From contig CAVVIQ010000013.1 of NCBI GenBank assembly GCA_963748385.1, positions 1 through 64,000 on the forward strand: DNA of 64,000 nt, given 5' to 3'. Source of the DNA: Rhodoblastus sp963748385. Its GTDB lineage: Bacteria; Pseudomonadota; Alphaproteobacteria; Rhizobiales; Beijerinckiaceae. This document shows positions 34,657-42,682 of the stretch, piece by piece (position 1 is the first letter of the stretch; every line of letters begins with the position of its first letter). Made by a program: the position numbers and the translations under genes. The notes under the pieces are model-generated. The model was not told the origin of the DNA, did no database searches, and saw nothing but the letters and a program-made list of their open reading frames with translations.

Positions 34657-35359
34657 ATGGATTGGTCGAAGTTGACTCCCAACGATAAGCTGATCATGGA
34701 CATCGGTGTTTCTGAAGGTAATGACACCGCATATTACCTTGCAAAGGGCTTTGATGTTATCGCAGTTGAGGCCGATCCTAATAGCTGTGAAAAGCGTAAA
34801 AAAAAGATTTTCGCAATATGTCGAGGCCGGGACGCGACGAGTCTTGAATTTCCCGCCTGTCAACGATTCGGCGCCTACGTTAAAAATATTCGGCAATAAT
34901 GTCCATCAAGGGCTATCGGGGCAGGCAAAGCGTGCGGAAGTGCCTGACGATTACACCGAATACGACGTTCCGACAATTGATTGGATCACGCTCATCGCCA
35001 AAAGGCTAACGGTACGTTAAGATCGACATTGTGGGAGCCGAGCGTCGTTTTTAACAGGGATGCTCGAGACTGGGAGTTTATGCTGAATTCATCTCGGTCG
35101 AGTGTTACAAATTTGACCAAATCGCTTTGCTCAAGCGCATGGGCTACCAACGCTTCAAGCTGGTCGATCAGAAACCATATCAAACAGCGCGCAATTATAC
35201 ATTGCCCGAAGCGGCAGAACTGAAGGAATTCCATTAAACGTTACCGGCTTATTTCACAGCAGCGGTCCTTATGGGCTTGACGTTTTCAACACAGATGAGT
35301 GGATCGACGCGAATGCAATCGAAGTCTGCCTGGAAGGGAATTTTGGATCGCATCGGTGA
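34657..35359 (+). pseudogene. Decayed FkbM-family methyltransferase
   Basis: Pieces of one FkbM-type methyltransferase follow one another in order but in changing frames. First comes MDIGVSEGNDTAYYLAKG and VIAVEADP, the SAM site, then KKRFSQYVEAGTRRVLNF and TEYDVPTIDWITLIAK in the next frame. After a stop comes YVKIDIVGAERRF, the conserved KIDIEGAE region, then YAEFISVECYKFDQIALLKRM, and finally SSGPYGLDVFNTDEWID. At least four frame changes and several stops rule out a simple read error. The family O-methylates surface or secondary-metabolite sugars. The intact ribosome binding site suggests fairly recent inactivation. Confidence 0.85.
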
Positions 35360-35671
35360 AACGTCGTACGACTGTCCAGGCTGATGCCGCCGCAAGCCTA
35401 AAGCAGCGTTGTTAGCCAAAGCGTCCCCGAGAACTCGGCGGCCCATTGCTACCGGATCATTTCGTTCTCGCGGAACCTGCATCGTTGCGTCGGCGAAGAG
35501 AGCTCCGTCGCCGCGCTGCCAGTGGAGGGTTTGGCGGCAAAGGCGTTTGTTCCCTTGTTCGGATGGGTATTCGATAACCGTCGACGGATGATTCTCTTGA
35601 CCGCTGAACAGCCTGATCGGGGGCTGAAGCTTCCGCCGAGAATTTCCCCGGGGCGTGTTGCGCCTTAGATT
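35360..35671. other. Intergenic with open frame ending at TAG
   Basis: No accepted gene. The frame of the downstream glycosyltransferase is open from 35417 to a TAG at 35666-35668, four bases before its ATG. This could be a former N-terminal part cut off by a nonsense codon, but I see no domain in it. Confidence 0.35.
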
Positions 35672-37129
35672 ATGAAGCAGGTTGCGGGTGGCTTTCGCTG
35701 CCAGAATCCCGCCACGCGACATTATCTGTGCGCCCATCCTTCCAAGGATGGGGCTGCTGCGCCTGTGGAGATCAACCGGACCACTCCGGACGAATGGGAG
35801 ACGTTTCGATTGGAACCGCTTGAGCTTGACGTTGTTCCGTCCACGGCGCGCTCTATCGCGGAATCTTGGGCTGGGAATGAATTTCCCGCATCCCCCATAG
35901 CCGCCTTTGTCGCCGCCCTTGCCGATCCATACAGCGCATTGGCCCGGGTAGTCTCGTCTCAGCCTTATAGTTCTTTCCCGTTGGAGCAGTTGGACTATCT
36001 CAGTTCCCTGATCGTTAAGTCCGATCGTGCGCTCCAGGACATAGCGAAACTGTTTCCCTCCGATCCCTGGGCGAAAATCGCTCTGCCGAGGCTCGCAGCC
36101 TGGCTGAACCGGCGCGCCGCCGGTGAAACGTCCTCGCCGCGTTTCGAACGGGTGACGCAGGAGACCAACCCGGTCGCGCGCGATCCCAGCGACCCGCGCA
36201 TTGCAACCATTCCTTATGCGTTGAACGCTCTCGCACGCCGAAAGGTGCAGCCAAGAAAGGACGTCTGCATCGTGGCGACAGTCAGAAACGAGGGAATTTA
36301 TCTTCTCGAATGGGTTGCCTGGCACCGCAGCATCGGCATTCGCGACATTTTTATTTACAGCAACAACAACACCGATGGGTCGGACGCCTTGCTCGCGGCA
36401 ATGGCGAATGCCGGCCTGATCACCTGGCTGGAAAATAGCGATCTCGGTGATGCGCTCGCACAATACAAAGCCTATGGCCACGCGCTATCGATATTGCCGG
36501 ATACGTTGAACTACAAATGGACGGCGATCATAGATGCTGACGAGTTCATCATGATGGATTTCGACAAGTTCGGTAGCGTTTCTGAATATTTAAATTGGAA
36601 TGAACTGACATCTGCCGACGCAATTGCCTTGAACTGGATATTTTTTGGGACTAACGGTAATAAAATGTGGTTAAACGACCTAACAATAAGACGTTTCAGA
36701 GCTACAGAACAATTCCCTAATCACCATATCAAGACAATATTTAGAACTAATAAATTTATTTACTCATTATGTCATTATCCAAAGTCATTTAACGATAGTA
36801 AGTGTAGTTTTGTTAACGATCTTAGAAATCCGCATACGTTCAATATATCTGGAGATATGGCGCTTTCTGATGTTCAGGTTGCGAAAAATGCTTGGATAAA
36901 TCATTATTATGTTAAGTCTGCGGAGGAATTTATTTGGAAAAAAGCACGCGGTTATGGTGATCGCCGTAACGACTACGATACGCCGTTCGCGTCGGCTCAG
37001 TTGCAGCGAGGAGGTTTGGCGGGCAGTTTCAGGTACAGCCTCCAATTTGTTCGTGAAGAAAACTACACCCAGGACGCGCGGGCGCTAGCGCGGGCGCCGC
37101 AGGTCGAGAGGGAAATAAGCAGATGCTGA
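35672..37129 (+). CDS. Glycosyltransferase (GT2/GT92-like) with fascin-like N-terminus
   Basis: The 485-residue protein has a catalytic domain starting at DVCIVATVRNEGIYLLEWVAWH (about 197-218), the pattern of GT92/DUF23-type glycosyltransferases. The metal-binding IDADEF (287-292) follows, then an AT-rich C-terminal half with HTFNISGD and INHYYVKS. Residues about 5-50 (FRCQNPATRHYLCAHP, WETFRLEP) resemble a fascin-like sugar-binding repeat. The base composition of 36.54-36.96 kb is strikingly AT-rich against the window. Next to an FkbM remnant and a sulfotransferase it probably belongs to surface-glycan synthesis. The start is uncertain because the frame is open upstream of a TAG. Confidence 0.72.
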   Translation: MKQVAGGFRCQNPATRHYLCAHPSKDGAAAPVEINRTTPDEWETFRLEPLELDVVPSTARSIAESWAGNEFPASPIAAFVAALADPYSALARVVSSQPYSSFPLEQLDYLSSLIVKSDRALQDIAKLFPSDPWAKIALPRLAAWLNRRAAGETSSPRFERVTQETNPVARDPSDPRIATIPYALNALARRKVQPRKDVCIVATVRNEGIYLLEWVAWHRSIGIRDIFIYSNNNTDGSDALLAAMANAGLITWLENSDLGDALAQYKAYGHALSILPDTLNYKWTAIIDADEFIMMDFDKFGSVSEYLNWNELTSADAIALNWIFFGTNGNKMWLNDLTIRRFRATEQFPNHHIKTIFRTNKFIYSLCHYPKSFNDSKCSFVNDLRNPHTFNISGDMALSDVQVAKNAWINHYYVKSAEEFIWKKARGYGDRRNDYDTPFASAQLQRGGLAGSFRYSLQFVREENYTQDARALARAPQVEREISRC

Positions 37130-37281
37130 GCGACCCGCAGATCAAAGCGGCGCATTCGGCAATTCTGAATTCGGCAGCCGAAAGTATGAGATGCGCTGTC
37201 CATGCCTTCAAAGCGCTGCCTATCGAAATTATGCCGGACGAACTGAAGCAGACATGGCTTTTCGCTGCGGGCGATATTTAG
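37123..37281 (+). CDS. Small ORF overlapping the glycosyltransferase end
   Basis: A 52-codon frame starts at ATG 37123 and overlaps the preceding stop by seven bases (ATGCTGA), a coupling-type overlap. The product (SDPQIKAAHSAILNSAAESM, then a short amphipathic tail) has no signal or membrane segment and matches nothing I know. It may be a fragment left from decay in this island. Confidence 0.3.
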   Translation: MLSDPQIKAAHSAILNSAAESMRCAVHAFKALPIEIMPDELKQTWLFAAGDI

Positions 37282-37353
37282 GGCATGGCGCTTAGCAACG
37301 CGAATTCTACGCGCTGGTCTAACAGGCCCCTGACGACGTGGCTGGACACAAAT

Positions 37354-38481
37354 TTATAAATATCCAGAGAATTCGACTGGTATTTCAACGGTTGCGGCGT
37401 CGTGTGCAAATTCGGTAATGCCGAATAGCCTGTTTTTGCATACGATTTTGTTCAAGTAGGCGGCAAAGTATGCTTTAGAAGAAAACGCTTCGAATCCATT
37501 CAATATTGGGTGCCGAGCGAGGCGGTCCCGCATTTGTTTCATAAAGACATCTTTCGGCAATGAATGATACGATTGAAAATGTTGCTCATTGGCCCTGCGG
37601 GCAATCGCTGCCCCAAGTTCCGCTTGCAAATCGAGATCTGCCAATTTCATGTGAAAAAGGTAAAGCTCGTCAAAAAACGGGAGCACTGAAGCACTGTGAA
37701 AACCGGGGTCCCAACGTAGAGGCATTGAAACGATGCAGGTTTTACAGAGCGCATCGATCGGATAAGCGTAGCGCCTCTGTGAGGTTAAAATCTTTTTTCC
37801 GAAATCCAACGGCGGTTCTGCCTCTACCTGAAAAACATTGTACCCATAGGCGGTTACATACGGGGCCTGCAATTCAGAAATATAATGTTTCAGGTTTTCG
37901 TATTTCCTTGGGTCTGGTAAAAGGAACTCATCGACATCGCATCTAATTACGAGGTCAGAAATCTGAAGCAATTCCTTGCACTTATTTGTGATATGCCGCG
38001 CTCGATCAATATTATTGAACTCCGGCATACTCTCTAATGACCCAAATTCGAAATCATGAAATGAGTTCTCTTCACCGCCGAACGAGATAACATGCAAATT
38101 ATCGGCACCAAATTGATCGCCATAATATTTGTGCCAGAGAGGGAAATAAAAATCAGCAGATACTGTGTCGGTCAATACAGAGACAGTTGGCGTATTATGT
38201 GACATTATATTATGGCGTTCTATAATTCGCTCAGCAGATGCTCTTGAGCTATGGTCAAGAGTTTCTATTTTTATGAAGCTTCCACTTTGTAAAACGAAGG
38301 TTTCCGGCGGAAATTTATCCCATTTCACAGAAAGTATATCGTTGTTACGCTCATATATGCCCGTTGATTGCGTCTCTTTGTGTACTAGTTGGTTATTAAC
38401 TCGTGATAAGAGCAAATGGCCCCGCCAGTGAGGGTGGACTGCAACATATTCATCAAAATCAGTTTGAATAGAGGTGACCAT
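37354..38481 (-). CDS. Glycosyltransferase-like protein with unknown N-terminal domain
   Basis: The 375-residue protein has two parts. Residues 1-75 (WRGHLLLSRVNNQLVHKE, ILSVKWDKFPPETFVLQ) form a small domain whose function I do not know. From about 95 a GT2-like domain follows (TPTVSVLTDTVSADFYFPLW), with the metal-binding CDVDEFLLPDP (181-191) and a basic C-terminal part (RDRLARHPILNGFEAF). Gene and flanks are AT-rich, unlike the chromosome around. It is transcribed opposite to the preceding glycosyltransferase, with the ends converging. Sugar and acceptor are unknown. Confidence 0.65.
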   Translation of the reverse strand: MVTSIQTDFDEYVAVHPHWRGHLLLSRVNNQLVHKETQSTGIYERNNDILSVKWDKFPPETFVLQSGSFIKIETLDHSSRASAERIIERHNIMSHNTPTVSVLTDTVSADFYFPLWHKYYGDQFGADNLHVISFGGEENSFHDFEFGSLESMPEFNNIDRARHITNKCKELLQISDLVIRCDVDEFLLPDPRKYENLKHYISELQAPYVTAYGYNVFQVEAEPPLDFGKKILTSQRRYAYPIDALCKTCIVSMPLRWDPGFHSASVLPFFDELYLFHMKLADLDLQAELGAAIARRANEQHFQSYHSLPKDVFMKQMRDRLARHPILNGFEAFSSKAYFAAYLNKIVCKNRLFGITEFAHDAATVEIPVEFSGYL

Positions 38482-38568
38482 CAGAGACTCCGGCGGGATT
38501 TTCTGCGCTGTAATTCCGAATGTGCCGATTTCAGCTCTCGCGGGGCGGATTAAGTTGGGACGCCATTC

Positions 38569-39537
38569 TCAGTTGGGCGGCTGCGCCGCAAAATCCAAAA
38601 TCATGTGCGTGAAGCTGTTCGGGTCGCTTTCTGGGAGAGCGTGATTCGGGTGGGGGAACCAGGAATCGAGAAGGAAAGCCTGGGGTTTGTCCCCTGTTAA
38701 TTTGACGAATTGAGCGCAACGCGTTTTGCCCGCGGCGATCCAAGCTGCGTCGGTCAAATCAGCGGCGCTACCGTCACAGTATACCTGCACGGGCATGTGG
38801 TCGCGCTGCATTTGAGTGTAAATCGAGAGAACGCGTTGCTGCCACGGGCTATGCCAGTCGATGTCGAAACGGAAATTGGCAAAAGGCTCTCCGAAGGTCG
38901 CGGCGAAGGCAGCGTGCCATCTGCTAATCAGGAGGGGAACGTCAGGCTCCTTGAAGTTCGACACCGGTTCAACATCGATGAATTGCACGTTGGGGTACAC
39001 CGAGCGGATTGCTCTTGCCGTCTCGGCGGCTTTTTGGGCGAGGATTTCGGTGGGTAGGTTGCAGCCGGGCGTCGGATTGACGTAGCCCACGGCGAGGGGG
39101 CTGTCTGCGGCAAAAAAATCGATCTGCCCGCCCAGACGCCGAAATCGTCGCGCGATCGTCAACTGGTCAGTATCCTGGCCTTCAACAGGGTGACAGGGCA
39201 AATTGTAAGGCAATATACCGACGCCGATAGCGAGGGCGATATGATGCCGCTTAAGAAATGCGAAAACCTGCCGGAGGTCGTCATCAGACGCGGTTCGCAT
39301 ATACGGTACCCCGATTTCCAAGACTTGGATGTCTGAGGCAGCCACGCTCCAATCGGCCCCCGGTTTGAACAGCTCCTGAAAATCGGAAATGCCGACCCGA
39401 CCATAATATATATTGTTATACGCCGCGAGCGGCCCAAACCAAATTTCCGGGCGGGAGCTCGCCGGGGCGGAGGAAAGAAGAAAGGCCGAAAAAAAGGCCA
39501 AGGCGAGGGAAAGGAAGCGCCGGCTTTGCATCGGCAT
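38569..39537 (-). CDS. Secreted protein of unknown function
   Basis: The 322-residue protein has a clear signal peptide (SRRFLSLALAFFSAFLLSSA, cleavage near PASSRPE). The mature part alternates beta strands and helices (IQVLEIGVPYM, ALAIGVGILP, IDFFAADSPLAVGYV, VQFIDVEPVSNF, FRFDIDWHS, MPVQVYCDGSA), which resembles a TIM-barrel glycosidase fold. Acidic residues at strand ends (FIDVEP, DIDWH) could be catalytic, but I recognise no family signature. GAGAGA precedes ATG 39537. It sits in the glycan island beside the sulfotransferase, so a role in glycan turnover is possible. Confidence 0.68.
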   Translation of the reverse strand: MPMQSRRFLSLALAFFSAFLLSSAPASSRPEIWFGPLAAYNNIYYGRVGISDFQELFKPGADWSVAASDIQVLEIGVPYMRTASDDDLRQVFAFLKRHHIALAIGVGILPYNLPCHPVEGQDTDQLTIARRFRRLGGQIDFFAADSPLAVGYVNPTPGCNLPTEILAQKAAETARAIRSVYPNVQFIDVEPVSNFKEPDVPLLISRWHAAFAATFGEPFANFRFDIDWHSPWQQRVLSIYTQMQRDHMPVQVYCDGSAADLTDAAWIAAGKTRCAQFVKLTGDKPQAFLLDSWFPHPNHALPESDPNSFTHMILDFAAQPPN

Positions 39538-39652
39538 GGTTCTCTCTCAGGCGTATGGAAATATCCGGTGCGGACTCGTTTCCTGCCGTAAGGGAAATAT
39601 ATAGCCGCTTTCGGTGGGGCCAAGGATTTTTCGCGCGCCCGGCGAGCGCCTC

Positions 39653-40762
39653 CTACCCCCGCCGGTAACTTTCGTCATAACTGTAGCCGAAGGCCGCCAT
39701 TTCCGTGGAGCAGGTCTTTCGGAAGACGCCGATCTGCTCGTCCGTCCAGCCGGTCGAGTCGAGCGAATAGATTTTTCCGGGACCTTCGGCGCCTGTCGCC
39801 TCGGGGCGGGAATTGGCCATTTCGTAGGCGATGGCGTCGATCGCGCGCCTTGGCAGGTCCAGGAAGGCGACAAGCCTTTTCGCCGCCGTCATGGGCTGGC
39901 GGGCGATGTCCATCTGGTCGATTTCGATATAATCGAGGCCGGTGTCGCGCAGAACGCGCCAGCCGCTCATGGTGCTGGCCCAATCCTCGCAATGATCGGC
40001 GAAAGGCGCGTCGGGGAATTTTTTCATCCGCGAGACAATATTCTCGATGCCGCGGCGCTTGGCGAAGATGAATTTGGCGGTAGGCCAGAACTCCTGAATG
40101 TAGGGAGCCGCAAAATACATATCGGTCCCCGGAGTCTTGTCGACCCACGGTTCAGCGGGTTGGGCCGACTCCTGGAACGTCTTCAGCACAAGCGCCATGG
40201 CGCGTTTGATCTTTTCATTGTCCACGTGGGACAGCAGTTGCCCATCGGATTGAAGATCATGAGTCGCGAAAAAGGAGTCGACGACTTCGCTCAACACCCT
40301 GATCAGGCTCAGCAAATGTCCTTCGTCGTAGCCGGAATAGCCGGCTGCGTGCAATGCGGCGGACAGGATCGAAGTTCCGGAGCGCGGCGAGCCGATAATG
40401 AAGACTGGAAAGGCCGCATTGCTGAAATCGTCATCCTCGGGGGGCCTGTGCGCCGCCGCATCCTCGGGCAGGGCCCGTTTGCCAATTCTTAGCGGAATCT
40501 CCTGCTCGCCGACGAGGCATCTGAAATTGTCGCGGCTGATTGAAAACGGCCGGTCCAAGGCGGCCACAAAACCACATTTTCCATCGCCCTTGCCGTCCCC
40601 CAGCAGATCCGGACGGAAAATATTGGCGATGGTCCGCGCGACGACGACGCCATCGATTTCGATCCGGACTTCCTGGCGCGCGTTCGGCGCTTCAGAATTC
40701 CAGGCCCAACCAGAAATTTCCGTCGGAAGGATCAGATCAACAAAGCCTTCCGGCGCGCTCAA
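39653..40762 (-). CDS. Sulfotransferase with N-terminal accessory domain
   Basis: The 369-residue protein has the PAPS 5'-phosphosulfate loop FIIGSPRSGTS (121-131), and later KFIFAKRRGIENIVSRMKKF, the second PAPS-binding segment. Residues 1-95 form a separate beta-rich domain (ISGWAWN, VRIEIDGVVVART, CGFVAALDRPF) often seen in surface-glycan enzymes. It would transfer sulfate from PAPS to a carbohydrate. The only supported start in frame is TTG 40762, since TGA lies just upstream in frame; this is unusual and may hide a small error near the start. Confidence 0.8.
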   Translation of the reverse strand: MSAPEGFVDLILPTEISGWAWNSEAPNARQEVRIEIDGVVVARTIANIFRPDLLGDGKGDGKCGFVAALDRPFSISRDNFRCLVGEQEIPLRIGKRALPEDAAAHRPPEDDDFSNAAFPVFIIGSPRSGTSILSAALHAAGYSGYDEGHLLSLIRVLSEVVDSFFATHDLQSDGQLLSHVDNEKIKRAMALVLKTFQESAQPAEPWVDKTPGTDMYFAAPYIQEFWPTAKFIFAKRRGIENIVSRMKKFPDAPFADHCEDWASTMSGWRVLRDTGLDYIEIDQMDIARQPMTAAKRLVAFLDLPRRAIDAIAYEMANSRPEATGAEGPGKIYSLDSTGWTDEQIGVFRKTCSTEMAAFGYSYDESYRRG

Positions 40763-40836
40763 CGGGGCGCTCCGTCATTGCGGCAGGCATGGAACATTCT
40801 TTTTGATCTCTTCGTGCAAGGGGCGTTGCAGGCTTT

Positions 40837-41940
40837 TCAGGTTCCGTTTCCGTCGAGCAATGGGGTGACATATTCCGCCAGCGCCAGCGACGATGTCAAA
40901 CCCGGCGATTCGATGCCGAAAAAATTCACCAGATTTTTCATGCCATGGGTTTCCGGGCCGTCGATGCGGAAATCGGCGGCCTCGGCGCCGGGGCCGGTGA
41001 TCTTGGGGCGGATTCCGCAATAAGAACTGGCGATCTCGCGCTTTTCAATTCCCGGCCAGTAGCGCATCACCGCCGCGCGAAAATCCTCCTCCTGTCCCGA
41101 GACCGGGGTGTAGTCCAAATCATCCACCCATTGGACGTCGGGGCCGAGCCGCATGCGTCCGCCGAGATCGAGCGTCACATGGACGCCGAGGCCGCCCTCG
41201 ACCGGCAGCGGATAGACGAGATGGGAAAAAGGCGTGCGGCCGGAGACGGTGAAATAATTGCCCTTGGCCAGAAAACGCGGCGGGATTTTCTCGACCGGAT
41301 AATCTTCGATGGCGCGCGCGACCTCATGCGCGCCATGGCCGGCGCAATTGACCAGCGCCCCGCAGGTGACGACATCGCCGCTCTGCGTTCTCACCTCATA
41401 GAAGCCGTCGCGCGGGGCGACGCCGGCCGCCTTGGTCTGGAAGGCGAATTGCGCGCCATGCGCCTCGGCCTCGCCTTGCAGCGACAGCATCAGGGCGTGG
41501 CTGTCGACGATCCCGGTCGAGGGCGAGAGCAAGGCGGCGACGCATTCCACCTCGGGTTCGAGCCGGCGAGCCTCCTCGCGCCCGAGCGGGACGAGGTCGT
41601 CCACGCCATTGGCGAGCCCGCGCTTGTGCAGGGCTTCGAGCCTGGGAAGCTGCTTTTCGTCACTCGCGACGATCAGCTTGCCCAGGCGCTTCGCCGGAAC
41701 GCCATGCTCGGCGCAATAGGCGTAAAGCTTTTTGCGCCCCTCGACGCACAGCCGCGCCTTCAGACTGCCTTCTGGATAATAGAGGCCGGCGTGGATGACT
41801 TCGGAATTGCGCGACGAGGTGTGGACGCCGATGGTCTTTTCCGCTTCGAGGACGAGAACCTCGCGCCCCGCTTGCGCCAGTTGGCGCGCGACCGCCAGGC
41901 CGACCACGCCGGCGCCTATGACGACCGCATCGAAATCCAT
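40837..41940 (-). CDS. lhgO: FAD-dependent oxidoreductase, L-2-hydroxyglutarate oxidase-like
   Basis: The 367-residue protein begins with the dinucleotide fold VVIGAGVVGLAVARQLAQAG. It continues SSRNSEVIHAGLYYPEGSLKA, the FAD- and substrate-contact region typical of LhgO-type enzymes, then VNCAGHGAHEVA and GIRPKITGPG, and ends with FFGIESPGLTSSLALAEYV. These enzymes oxidise L-2-hydroxyglutarate with FAD at the membrane. The family match is good; the exact substrate is inferred. It is not obviously in an operon with the sulfotransferase, since the 74-bp gap lacks coupling. Confidence 0.83.
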   Translation of the reverse strand: MDFDAVVIGAGVVGLAVARQLAQAGREVLVLEAEKTIGVHTSSRNSEVIHAGLYYPEGSLKARLCVEGRKKLYAYCAEHGVPAKRLGKLIVASDEKQLPRLEALHKRGLANGVDDLVPLGREEARRLEPEVECVAALLSPSTGIVDSHALMLSLQGEAEAHGAQFAFQTKAAGVAPRDGFYEVRTQSGDVVTCGALVNCAGHGAHEVARAIEDYPVEKIPPRFLAKGNYFTVSGRTPFSHLVYPLPVEGGLGVHVTLDLGGRMRLGPDVQWVDDLDYTPVSGQEEDFRAAVMRYWPGIEKREIASSYCGIRPKITGPGAEAADFRIDGPETHGMKNLVNFFGIESPGLTSSLALAEYVTPLLDGNGT

Positions 41941-41997
41941 GGACCAGAACTCTCCTCGTCGCTCTTTAGGGCCATTCGCGCGCCAGGGCCAGAGCGG

Positions 41998-42619
41998 CTA
42001 TTTCTTCGCTTCGAGATGCAGCGACACCAGCCGCGCCAGCAGGATCGCGGGATAGAGCTGGCCGCAGGTCAATTCGAGATTGCACAGTCCGCGGGCGATC
42101 GGCTGCGCGGGGGTGATGTCGCCATAGCCGACCGAGGTGATGGTCGTCAGGCTGAAATAGATCACGTCGGCGCCGAGGTGGGGCGTGTCGGCGATGGGCA
42201 TGTGGACGAAGGAGCCGGGAAAGATCGCGCCGACGAACAGATAGAGCGAGGCGAAGATGAGGGCGATCAGAAGATAGAGCAGGATCGCGCCGACGATTCT
42301 ATGGGTCGTGACCGGCCCGTCGGCGAAAACGGCGCGGGTGACGACAACCGCGAAATGTGGCCGAGAGAGTAAGCCAGAGGCTGGCGATGAGGTAGACGTG
42401 CGAGTGGAGCGTGTCGTGTTCGTCACGCAGAAAGTTCAACGTGAAATGCAGGACGATGGCGAGCGCGAGCGGAATGAGAACGATCCAGCGCCCGGAAAGA
42501 ATATAAAGGCCCGCCGCCATCACCAGAACCAGCATCGCGCCGACGGGCGCGAAAGCGAAGCCGATCGTCGCCTGAAGCGGCGTGACGACGAAGATCAGCA
42601 GCGCCAGAAGCGCGGCCAT
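41998..42619 (-). CDS. Two-transmembrane K+ channel-like protein, frameshifted
   Basis: Two overlapping frames together encode about 206 residues. The first (from ATG 42619) gives three or four hydrophobic segments up to HSHVYLIASLWLTLSATF. Removing one base in the AAA at 42353-42355 joins this to AVVVTRAVFADG in the second frame, with two membrane helices around the selectivity filter TTITSVGYGDITP. This is the Ion_trans_2 (KcsA-like) pore. The filter TSVGYGD predicts potassium selectivity. It lies 64 bp after the RND pump gene. As written the gene is broken; the single-base fix restores it. Confidence 0.75.
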
Positions 42620-42682
42620 GACGCTCAGCGTCGGGTCTCTGTAGGTCTGGTGAAGGCTGTGGAGCCGTTCCCCGCGCGAGCT

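Noticed and set aside
35249..36481. 410-codon minus frame opposite the glycosyltransferase
   Set aside because: The forward frame has a recognisable GT domain; the minus product has none.
37354..38481. Insertion sequence or transposase in the AT-rich block
   Set aside because: No terminal inverted repeats, target duplications or DDE-type motif were seen; the gene has a GT-like DVDEF instead.
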